Below are positions 25,501 to 37,500 of a stretch of DNA of 64,000 bases, piece after piece. The stretch comes from Chlorobiaceae bacterium (lineage in GTDB: Bacteria > Bacteroidota > Chlorobiia > Chlorobiales > Chlorobiaceae). Positions within the stretch are counted from its first letter, which is position 1; each line of letters opens with the position of its first letter. The notes beneath the pieces are model-generated. The model was not told where the DNA came from. It worked only from the letters and a program-made list of their open reading frames with translations, and searched no databases. The DNA is taken from positions 7,306 to 71,305 of the forward strand of contig JAAXWS010000006.1 of the NCBI GenBank assembly GCA_013334865.1. Reading direction: 5' to 3'. Position numbers and translations under genes: made by a program.

Positions 25501-28500
25501 TGCGGTAGTTCTGGTCGTCCCACATGGTGCGGATCGACAAGGTACCGGTGCCCGAGACCATGTTGTTCCCGGAGGCGAAATCGATATCGTCGGCCCGGAA
25601 GCTCATGCTCTTGCCGTCACCGGCATAGATCCTCCCTGAGTCGAGCGTCAGCTCGGCTTCGCGGGCGGCAAGGCGGACGTCGACGGCTCCGTGCGCCGCG
25701 TAAAGCCCGCCGTAAGTGCGGCCGGCGGCGACGATCGAGAGGTCGTCAGCCTCGCGGAGGACGATATCATGGTCCTCCGCCGTTGCCGATGTCCCGCGAT
25801 TGACCACCGAAAGCTCGGCCACCTGGGTGTTCAGGGTGCCATGTATGCCGGTACCCGCCATGCTCAGCAGGGCATCGGGGGCAAGGAAGTTGGCCGCCGT
25901 AACGTCGATCAGGCCATCGGCGTCAAGGATGAGATCAGTGCAATGCCAGCTCGCCTTAAGGCCTGACGTCACGCCCGTCTTGATGGTCGTCGTGTCGGCT
26001 TTGTCGTGCAGGACGACCTGCTCGAGGCTTTCGTCGAAATCTACCGTCCGCATACCGAGGCCGTCGGCCTTCACGACCAGCTGGTTCTCGTTGAGCTGGA
26101 TCGGAGCTGTCGAGGTGAAGAGTGCCTGGGCTGCATTGAATTCCGGCTTGCTGAAGCTGCCGAGGTAGAGGGAATCCTCACCGGCCCCCGCCTTGAGGTC
26201 GAGATAACCGCCGGCGGCGAGCAGGATGGTATCGTCCCCCGATCCCGCATCGACCGTGTCGTTGCCGACGACGCGGATGACGTCGGCGCCGCCTCCGGAG
26301 TTGATGAAGTTGTTGCCGAGGCCCATGTCTATGACGTCGCCCGCTTCGCCGCCGGAGAACTTGTCGTTGCCGTCCCCGCCGAGGAAGGTGCCCTTCGCTT
26401 CGTCTCCTGCGGCGAATTCGTCTTTGCCTGCCCCGCCGCTGATGATGCTGTCGGCGGTTCCGCCGAGGATGAGGAAGCTGTCGTTGCCTTCGCCGCCTTC
26501 GAAATCAAGCTGCGCCGTGACCCCCTTGCCGACATAGATCGAGTCGTTGCCGGACCCGCCACGTGCCACGATCTTCTTGACTGAAGATGAGCTATAGGTG
26601 ATGGACTGCCCCAGTGACCTGACGGTGAAGGTCCCCAGGTCCTTGCCGTTCTTATCGTAATTCTCCTCGATGCTGTAGGCCTCGTGGACGATGTCGTCGT
26701 AGAGGGTGCCGCTCCCGTAGCGGCCGGAGCTGTCACCCATGTTCAGGTAGAGCGTGTCGCCGTCGAGGTGGCTGATGACGGGCGGTGCGCCCCAGCGCCA
26801 CATGTAGCTGCCGGATACCGAGATGCCCATCACCGTGACGCGGGCTGCAAGGTAGGCGCTCGCCGGAGTGATGTCGATCTCCGCCCTGAAGCCCGCAAGG
26901 GTGAAGTCGATCTCGAAGAGCCCGAGGTCGAGCTCGAAGTCGAGCGAGCCCCATGCCGCACCGGCGAAGCGTGGCTGGCTGCTGAACAGGATGCTCATGC
27001 CCGCATTCAGGTGCAGCGGGCCAAGGTAGATGTTGATCTCCGACTTGCCGCGGATCTCGAACTTGCCGTCGGAGCTGACGAAGCCCCCGACGTCGACCTT
27101 GAGCACGTTGAAGAAGTTCAGGCTGCCGTCGAACTCGAGCTTGAAGACCGAGTTGACGATGCTCATCCTGCCCGTGAAATCAACGCCGAACGCCAGCAGT
27201 TTGAGCTGGCCGGCAAGCGACATGTCGAAGATGGTGTTGCCGGCGATCGTATCCCCCAGCAGGGTGGTGTAGGCCTGGCTGCTGGTGTTCACCTGGATAA
27301 GGGCATGGGCGTTGATGCCGATGACCGAGACGCCCAGGCTGACGTCTGCGGCCACCCGCATGGCGAAGAACGTGGCGCCACTGGAATCAAGACCTATGGC
27401 CGCCGCGCCGCTGATGCCAACCGAACCGAACGCCCCAAGGTCCAGTGTCATGGCCAGCGCCGCCTGGATGCCGTTCCGGTCGATCAGTAGGTCGGCTACG
27501 CCCTCCATCGAGAGCGGCCCGAGCTCGATCCCTGCCTTGCCTGAGATCCGAAGCATTTGCGGGTCAACCTCGACCAGGTTGGGATTGCCCTGGGCGTCGT
27601 AGAAATTGCCGTCCTTGTCGCGGCCCCGCACCTTCTGCGTTTCCGAGGTGGTGTTGATCTGCAGGACGAAACTGCCGGTAATGGTGAAGATGCCCCCGTC
27701 GATCAGCACGGAATCCCTGCCGGTCCCCCCCATCTCGAGGCTGCCGTAGATTCCTTCAGGGACGATCCCAAGTGTTCCTGTGACCGTTCGTGGCTCCAGG
27801 ATCGGGTAGTCGATGGTCATCGTCAGGTTGATCTCGCTCTGGCTGCTTCCCAGCAGGATGGAGAAATCCCCATGCATCGTGAGCATACCGCTCAGGATGT
27901 CAAGGTCGCCGTTCCCCGCGAGCGAGAAGTAGAAATCCTGGGGTATCGTCTTGTCCGGAGGAATGTTCGAGATGGTGATCGTGCTGCTTCCCATGCGCTC
28001 CTGGAACTCCTCAGGGACCTCGTAAACCACGTTTTTACCGGTCGTGTTCACGATCAGTTCCATCTCGTTGACCGTCAGTTCGACCACGGGCCCGATGCCG
28101 ATGCTCGCGTTCTTGAGGTACGCCCTGGCGGCGAGGCCGTCGCCATTGACGACCAGCAGGACCTGCGCCTCTTCGACCGAGAGGCCGAAGCCGTCAGGGC
28201 CGATCTGTGCCGATGCGTCGATGAAGAGGTTGAACTCCTCGTCGGTCAGCTTGAGCTCGAACACGCCGTCCAGCTTCATCAGCTCGAAGACGTTGAACTT
28301 CGCTTCGCCCTGGATCCGGATGATGCGTTCGTCGAACTCGAGGATGATCGGGTTGGTGGCGTCCCCGGTCTCGATCAGGTAGCCGGATTTGGTCGTGCCG
28401 TCCGCAAGCTGGTGGGTAGACTTGGAGAAGTCGACCACCGCACCGTCGGCGCTGATCGTCTGGTTGATCTCGAGCATGACGTTGCTGAACTCAGCTTCAA

Positions 28501-31500
28501 TGCCGTCGATTCCCACCAGGCCGGCCTTCGACAGGTCGACGTCCGCAGCGAAGTAGACCGCGGGATTGGTGATATCGGTGTCGAGCATGAATACCGCGCC
28601 AAGGTCGAGGTCTTCGACCGCAAGGCCGAAGGCGCTGCTGTTCTTGACGGTACCGTCGATCTTATTGGTCTCCGGATTCTCGCCCCAGTAGCCGCCGATG
28701 CCGGCAAAGCCGTAGACGTTCGACATCCCCACGGCCAGCGACGTCACGCTTCTCGTCGTACCGTTGGCGAGGGTGACGCTCTCACCGCCATGCTTGGTGA
28801 AGGCCATCGAACCGGCAACCTGCAGGATACCAGCGACATCGCCCTCGAAATAGGCCACCTTCGCCTGGATGATCTCATCGCCGAAATCGAGGTACACCGG
28901 ATGGGCATCGTTGCCCGTGTCGACCATCAGCCCCTTGGAATCCCAGTGGCCCGTCAGCGGGTTGGTGTTGATCAGGTTGTCGAAGTCGACATATGGCATA
29001 GGCAGGACCAGCGCCAGCTGCGGCGGGATGATCGAGCACGAACTGGTATTGATGTTGATCTCCACCCCTTCGAGCCTGGCCTCGAGGATCGGATCCATCC
29101 CCACCAGTTCCGCACTTGCCACGGTGGCCTTGGCGGCGATGTAGGTCGGCATGGCATTCTTCACCTGTTGCGGCAGATCGATTCCTGCAAACCCGGAGGC
29201 CTTCATGACGGCGACACCGAAGGTCGCACCTGTCAGCTTCAGGCCCACACCCTCTTCTGGGCCGCCGACACCGGCAAAGCCGCTGAGGTTGTAGCCGCCG
29301 ATGGTCATGACCTCGATGTCGTGGACGATGGTCTCCGGAACGCCAAACTCGGACAGGGCGCCCGTCTTGACCGCCACCATTTCGTAGGTCGTCCCCTTCG
29401 AGAAGGCGAGGGAGCCATCGAGCTGCAGGAAGCCCGCTATGTTGATATGGGCATCTTCCACCCGTGCGGCAATTTCGATCTCCTTGTCGAACGCAAGGGT
29501 GATGGTGTCGCCGCCCAGGGTTTTGAGCTGCATGCCGCCATCACCGTAAGATGCCTTGTAGTCGACGTACGGCGTGGAAGTCCCGTCGCTCGCCTTGCCG
29601 CTGTTCATCTGCACGGTCACCCCTTTCAGGGTCGCCTCGAGGAGGCCGTCGAGGCCGACCAGGCCCGCCTCTTCGATATCAAGCTGGAGGGTCTGCAGCT
29701 TGTAGTCGTCGTTCTTGTAGCTAACGTAGGCGAAATCGACGTTGCGGGCATAGATGCCGACCGCATCCGGCTCACCCACCCCGAAATAGGGAGTGCCGAC
29801 GCCGACGAAGGCCTTGAGGTTGGCACCCATCACCGAGATGTACTGGAACTTGCTCGTCTCCTTGAAGGAGGAACCCAGGCCCGCCCCCTCGATGACCAGG
29901 TCGTCCTTGGAACCCATGGCGAAGGAGATGTCGCCGGAGAGGTAGACGAATTTCGAGATGCTGAAGAGCGCGCCGCCGAGGTCGATGCGCATCACCTCGC
30001 CCTGCTTGCCGTCGATATCGAGCGTGATGCTGTCGCCGTTGCCGCCAACGCTACCCGAAATACCGCCGACGTTGCCGCCGATGCCGGTGGGGATCACCAG
30101 GTTCTGTGCCTTGTAGTCGATGACCCGTCCCTTGGAGTCTGCCGTGTTGACGAGCACCTCGACCTTCTGCACCTGGAGCTCGACACCCGGGATGCCGATC
30201 AGGCCTGCATAGTCGGTGCTGCCCTTGAGGGTGACCCAGTACTCGGAGACTGTGGGGCTGTAGACCAGGGCGAGGGCGAAGTCGAGGTTGTCGATGGCCA
30301 GGCCGACGCCGCCGTTGTTGCGGTCGCCGACGCCGGCAAAAATGTCGATGTCGGTATAGGCCAGGGTGAAGTAAGTGACCTCCACGGAGTTGCCGTCGCT
30401 CAACGTGAGGGTGTCGAACTCCAGGACCAGTTCGAAATCGTCGGTGGCCTTCAACAGGCCGTAGATGTCGACATTGAACGTGGCGTTGAAGCTGAAGATG
30501 CTTCCCTTGCCGGGGGAAAGAGTGCCGGGGTCGAACTCGAGCGACAGGTCGCCGAAGCTGATGTCGGACTTGGAGAGGTCGATCTTGACCTTGTCTGTTG
30601 GCAGCTTGTAGTAGCTGAAATCGAGGTTGGTGGCCTCAAGCTTGACTGCATCGATACCAACAAAGCCGAAGGTATCCACGTGCCCCTGCATCATGACCCA
30701 ATTGCGGGCGCTGTCCTGGCGATCGGAGAAGATCCCCAGACCGAAGTCGATCCCCTTCGCTTTGAACCCGAACTCGTCATCCTCTCCGTAGTTGAAGCCG
30801 ACGAATCCGGTGGCGTCCTCCGCAGTAAAGGTCAATGCGTTGACCGTCGTCGTGTCACCGCTTTCCAGGGTCACCTCCTGTATCGACTTTTCGAAGGCGA
30901 AGGAGCCTTCGACCACCATGACATCGAGGATGTTGACCGACAGGTCTCCGGCAACCTTCACCGTCTCGCCCTTCATGTCGAACACGATCGAGGTCGCATC
31001 TCCTGAACCGAGGTCGAGGTCGCCGACCTTGACCCCGAAGCCCTGGACGAGGGTCAGCGGGTCGGCCGAATAGTCGATGGAGCGGCCGTTGAAGGAGGTG
31101 GTGTTGATGACCACATCCATCTGCTGCGCCGATACGTCGAGGAGATCCAGGCCGACAAAGCCGACCTTTTTTGCGCTTGCCTTCGCGGTGATCCAGAACT
31201 GGGTCGGATCGGAGAGCTGGATGGCGACGCCGAGTCCGAAATCGGCGTCCTCGATCTCGAAGCCGACGCCGTTGATCCCGGCGAAGAAGTCGAAGCCCTC
31301 TTCGGCAAAGGTCATCAACGCGACCGATGCCTTGCTGCCGTCGTCGAGGGTGACGTTGAAGAACTCCTGCGACAGGTCGACATGGTAGGTGAAGTCGATG
31401 AAGTCGAATGCCGACAGGGTCAGGTCGCCGGCGATCTTGAACTTGAGCTCCTGGCCGTAGCTGAGGTCGAAATCGGCATTTTCGATCGCCGCGGTGAACT

Positions 31501-34500
31501 GGTCGCCCAGGCTGAAGTCCATGTTGAAGCCGCTGGCATGGGCCATCAGCTCGCCGCCGGAATAGGTGAAGCCGAGGTCGCCGTTGATGTGCACGACGTC
31601 GAAGATGTTTGCCCTCAGGTTCGTGGTGTCGAAGCCGACCGTCCAGTCGCCCTTGTCGCCGAGCAGCCCGTAGGCGAAGGTGTAGCTCAGGCCGCCGAGG
31701 TTGACGGTGCGCCCCTTTTCGATCCCCGGTGCGTCCTTGGTGAACTGGAACATGGCCGAATCCGCGACGACGTCCCCGAGGTACTCGATGCCCGCCGAGA
31801 ACTTGCCGTTCGAGGTCTCGATCCCGAAGCCGCCGGAGTTGAACACCATGCCCATGTCGGCGTCGGTCAGCTTGACCCAGGCCACGCCGGTATCGATGGC
31901 GGCGGTTACATGTTCGCCCACGGAGAACATCTCATCGCCGATCTTGCCGAAAGCGAAGTCGCCCTTGAGCTGGATGACGTCGTACAGGTTCACGTTGAAG
32001 CCGTAGATGGCGAAGGCTGCGGTATCGGCCGCGATGGACTGGCTGAATGTGTAGCCGACCTCGCCGACGCTGAGCTTCTTGCCCTTCTTGATGCTGGTGT
32101 ACTCATTGGTGAACTGCACGGCGACCGAGTCGAAGGGAAGGAGGTCCAGCCCGGCAATCTCGGCGTCGAGCTTGCCGCCGGTGAGTTCGAAGCCCATCAG
32201 GTCACCGTCGACAAACATGCCGAAGCTGGCGCCGCTCAAACTGAAGCTTGCCACGCCGGTGACGCCAAGCGAAGCACCGACGTTATTGCCGACAGCGACG
32301 ATCGTGCCGCTGCTGTCTTTCCTGAATCCCAGGTCGCCGGTGAGCGTGACGAACTCTGCCACGTTGGCGCTGAAGCCCTTGACCGCAAACACCACCGTGT
32401 CGGCCCCGACCGACTCCTTGAAAGTATAGGCAACCGGGCCGATGCTGATCGAATCCCCCTTGGTGATGGAGGTGCCGGCCGAGGTGTACTGCACGAACAC
32501 CTCCCGGGCACTGATTGAGGCGAGGGTGGCGATCTCGGCGGAGAAACTCCCTTCGGAGAGCTCGAAGGCGGTCTTGGAACCCGAGATGACCAGGCCGAAG
32601 GAGGCCCCGGTGACACTGAGCCTGGCCAGGGCGCCGGCATCGAGCGATGCAGAGACGCTGTTGCCGACCGCGACGATCTGTTCGCCGCTCTTGCGGAAGC
32701 CGAGGTCGCCGGTGAGGGTGACGAAATCGGCCACGCTGGCACTGAAGCCCTTGACGGCGAAGGCCACGGTATTGGCGGCGATCGCCTCTTCGAACTCGTA
32801 TTCGATGGAGCCGACGCTGACCTTGGTGCCGGCCGCGACGGTCGTGCCGGCGTTGGTGAACTGCACCATGACGCTGTCCGCGGAGACGCTGGCCAGGTCG
32901 AGCAGGTTGGCGTCGAATTCGCCGTCCTTCATCTCGAAGGCGGTCTTGCCGCCCCCGGTAATGAGCGCGAAGTCTGCATGGGTCATGGAGACGCTGGCCA
33001 CGGGGCCGGCATTCATGTAGGCGGTGACGTCGTTTCCGACGACGAAGATGTCGCTGCCCTGTTTCTTGAACCCGAAATCGCCACTTAGGCCGACGAAGCC
33101 GGCCACATCCGCGCTGAAGCCCTTGACACCGAAGGCCACGGTATTGTGCTGTATCGCCTGGCTGAAGGTGTAGTCGATGCCGACGACGGAGATGGTGGTG
33201 TCGGCGGCTACCTCGCCGGAGGCGTTCGCGTACTGGACGATCACCTCGTCGGCGCTCATGAGCTCCAGGCCGGCGATGGCCGCACCGAAGGAGCCGTTGG
33301 AGAGTTCGAACACTGTCTTGCCGCCCCCGGTGATCAGGCCGAACTCGGCGTCTTCCAGGCGGACGTAGGTACCCGTGCCGGCTTCGAGGCTGGCCGTGAC
33401 GTTATCGCCGACGGCGACGATCTCCGTGCCGACCTTCTTGATGCCGAAATCACCCGACAGGTTCACGAAACCGGCGAGGCTGGCCTTGAACCCTTTCACC
33501 CCGAAGGCGGCCGTGTTGGCGGCGATCTCGTTGTCGAAGGTGTAGTCGATGTCGCCGACGGCGATCTTGGTGCCGGCGGAAACCCCCCCCTCATCGTTGG
33601 TGTACTGGACGATCACCTCTTTGGCCGTGATCAGCTCGAGGCCGGCGATGGCCGCACCGAAAGTGCCGTTGCTCAGCTCGAAGGAGGTGTTGCCGTCCCC
33701 GGTGATCAGGCCGAACTCGGCGTCGTCAAGGCGGACGTAGGTACCCGAGTCGGCCTGGAGGCTGGCCGAGACGTTGTCGCCGACCGCGACGATGTCCGCG
33801 CCGACCTTCTTGAAGCCGAAGTCGCCCGACAGGTTCACGAAACCGCCGACACTGGCGCTGAACCCTTTCACCCCGAAGGCGATCGTGTTGGCGGCGATCT
33901 CGTTATTGAAGGTGTAGTCGAGGTCGGCGATGGTGATGGTCGTCTGCGCCTCGACGGTCGTCGCGTCGTTGGTGTACTGGACGATAACCTCGTCGGCGGA
34001 GATGCCGGTGTCGAGCCCTTCGATGCCCGCCGCAAAGGAGCCGTTGGTCAGTTCGAAGCCGAAATGCCCATCGGTGTCGCTGAAGAGGCCGAACTCCGCG
34101 TCGTTCATCCTGACGTAAGCCGGGCCTGCCTCGATATAGGCGTCGATGTTCTTGCCGAGGACGTTCAGCTGCTCGGTTTCGCCCTGGTCGGCCTTGCTGA
34201 AGGCAAAGGAACCGCTGAGGCCGACGAATCCGGCCACGTCGAAGGTGACATCGGCGCGGACCTCGAGCAGGGCGCCCAGCTCCCCGGCCATGTTGAGTGT
34301 GTATTCTGCGGTCGGGCCGGACTTGACCTTGAGCAGGGTCGCATCGGTGAAGTCGACAACCACCTCACGCTCCGGCAGTGCCGCCTTGGTGTGGGTGTAG
34401 CCCGCGACGGTCGTCGCCAGGCTGACAACGGAGCTCTTGGCCTCCACGGTCATCTTTGTGTCGGCGACGTCCACCCCCGCGAGGTTGCCCGCGAAGCGCA

Positions 34501-37500
34501 GTTGCAGTGCCGTACCGTTGAAGAAGTCCGCTGTGATTACCGTCCCGGCCGGGCCGGCAACCGAGGAGTCGATGGCCTTCTGCACCTCTTCGAGCGTCGA
34601 GTCGCTGGTGAGCGTGCCGGTCGTGAACTGCTGCCCGCCGAGAGAGAAGGTGAGGGTGAAGCTCTGTGCCTTGTCGTCGGAGTCGATGGCGAGCGTCTGG
34701 ATCTCCGCAACCTTCGCACGGCCCTGTGAGATGTTCGACGGGGTTACCGTCCCTAGCTCGAGGTCACCGAAATGGGCGGTGATGTCGGCCACGTTCTGTT
34801 TGGCGAGGTCCCCCTGGTACCTGAGCACGTAGGCCGCCGCCGCGTCGGTGCTGCGGGAGGCATCGTAGGTGACCGCGACGTTGCCGGACCCCACGTTGCC
34901 CATTGCCTGGAGGGCGGACCGGATGCACGTAGCCATGTCTGAGCGGTCCGACGTCCAGGTGATCGGGTCGGAATAGGTGTCGCCCATCGAGATCCGGAAG
35001 GTGCCCTGCGTCGCGGGCTGGTCCACCGAGAGGTTCCTGACCTGCAGGGTGTTGACGGCCACCCCGCTGAGGTTCCCGCCGAAGCTGATGTCGAACACGC
35101 CGTCGTACGCCAGCGAAACAGCTGCAGATCCTGCCGAACCGAGGGCGGTGTTCAGGGCGGACTGTATCAAGGAGGCGGAGGCGTCCAGGGCCAGGGCCGA
35201 CGTGGTGTAGGTACTGCTTCCCCGGGTCAGGCTCAACTGGTAGGTGCCGACGGCGTCGACGTCGCGCTCGATGCGGAGCTGCTGCGCCGCGCTGACATGC
35301 GCCTGTCCCGGCTGGATGGTCTTCAGGGCAATGGTGCCGTTCACCAGGCCGGTCGTGGCCGCCGTGACGGCACCGACGTCGGTGCCGGCGAGGGCCCCGG
35401 TGAATTCGATGTCGAACTGCGTGGAGGCACCGGCGCTCATGTCCGTATTGACGGAGACCAGCACGTTGCCGGAACCGATGCCGGAAAGGGCCGACAAGGC
35501 AGTCTGGATGCGTTTGGCCAGCGTTGCGCCGTCGGCGCTGTAGCTGATGGGTCCGGTGGCTTTGCCGTTGAAAGTGAGCGTGAAGCTGCCGCTCGTCGCC
35601 ACGCTTGCCGGCGTGGTGGACACCGTCAGGTTGGCGAGGTCCCGTCCGCCGTAAGCGCCCTGGAAGGTGACGACATACGCGCCGCCGCTGTCCTTGGCGA
35701 CGCTGACAGCGCCGTTGCCCAGCACCGCGTTGAGCGCGTACTGCACCGTTGCGGCGTTGGCCCCGAAGTTGATGCCCGTCGTGGTGTAGCTCTTGCCGCC
35801 GTCCGTGAGGCTGAGGGCGAAGCTCCCCGATCCGGTCGAGGTGACGGTCACCTTCTGCACCTCGTCGACCTGCGCGGACGATTGCGAGGTCTGGCTGAAA
35901 CTGAACTCCTTCGAGGAGACCGCCGAGGTCAGGCGCATGCCGAGCGCGGGGACGCTGGCGATGCCCGTGAACTCCACCGTGTATTTCACGGCCTTCTTGA
36001 GCGGGTCGTTAGGGGCCTTGTAGGTGGTGTCGCGGGCGACGACCACCTGATCCAGTGTGATCCCCGTGTTGCCGGCCTGTGTCTTCAGGAGCTTCCAGAA
36101 GGCACTCTGGATCTCGGCGATCGTCCTGGTTTCGTCGCTGCCGTAGTAGTGGCCGGCGACCGAGACGGCCGGGTTCGAGGTGAGGAAGACCTTGAAGTTG
36201 TTGTCGACCTTGCCGAGCTTGACGATGATCCCTGCCTCCCCCTCCTGGGCGGGCTGGCCAGCGGTGACCTGCACCACGCTGCCGCTTGCCGTCCCGGGGG
36301 TCACGGTGCTGGCGGTCATGGTAAGAGCCTGCACTTCGTTGATCCCTGCCTGGGCCGACTGCAGGTTGTCCACCTCGACAGAGACCTTCGCAGGTTCGAC
36401 GCGCTCAGTCTCGATGGTCAGGAGCTTGATTTCGTCCCGGCCGGCATCAGCAGCCTGGGTAGTGGCAACGCTGACCGTCGCGGACGCGGCGGTAGCGCGG
36501 ACGCTGAACGAGCCGATCTGATCCGGCGTCTTTCCCGCCAGGGCACCGACGAATTCGATCTCGAATCCGTCGTAGCGGTTGCCGCTCACTGCGACGTTTG
36601 CCGCGCCTACGCCGGAAAACGCCCCGAAAGCAGCCTTGATGCCGGCAAGGAGTTCGCTGTTGCCGGTATCGGCAGCGATAGCCACGTTGTGGCTTTCACT
36701 TTCCGAGGTGACCGTCAGCGTGCCGATGAAATCGGCAGGAACCTGCAGGGAGATCTTCGTGTTGACCTTGGTCACCACCTCTGGCTCGGCCGCCAGGGTC
36801 ACGCCCTGGTTCAGGCTCACTTTGAGGTTTTTCGCTTCGGCGGTGAGGCCGTCGATCCCTACGAACCCGGCGAGCTTCGCGTCCGCCTGCAGGCTGGTGA
36901 ATGTGCGGGTGGTGTCCGCCCTGTCGGTGATCAGGGAGAATCCGAAGTTCGCCTCCCCGAGGGCCAGGCCGATCCGGTCTGCAGAGCTGCCGTTGATGCC
37001 GGCGAATGCCTCGATCTTGCTGCCGCCGATCGTCAGGACGTCCGCGCTGGCGATCTTCGTTCCGTCGGAGAGGGTGATGGCGTCCTCGGCGACGTACTTC
37101 TCGATGGCGAACCCGCCCTCGACCTTGAAGAAGCCGAACATGTCGAGTGTCAGGGTACCGCTGGCCGAAAGGCTCTCGCCCCTGCTGCCGTCGATCTCGA
37201 GAGTCATGCTGCTCGACGTGCCGGTGGGGACCGCCAGTTCCGTCGCCCCTTCTCCGAAATCGGCGACCGTTCCATCGGAAGCCGCCATGTTGACGACCAC
37301 CTCCAGATCGGTGCCCTTTGCCGTCAACCCGTCGATGCCGACGAATCCGAGGCTGCCTGCGGTCGCCTGCAGCGAGGTCCAGGTACGGCTGCCGTCTGCC
37401 TTGTCGGTAAGGATCGCCAGGGCGAATTCGGTATCCTCGAGCGACAGGCCGATGGCGTCGTCACTGCCGCCGTTCACGCCGATGAAGGCGTTGAGGCCGC

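Noticed and set aside
27557-31006. Plus-strand open frame of 1149 codons
   Set aside because: It is antisense to well-defined repeats of the giant protein. Its composition (Asp, Val, Glu, His, Arg) mirrors the complement of repeat codons and has no domain.
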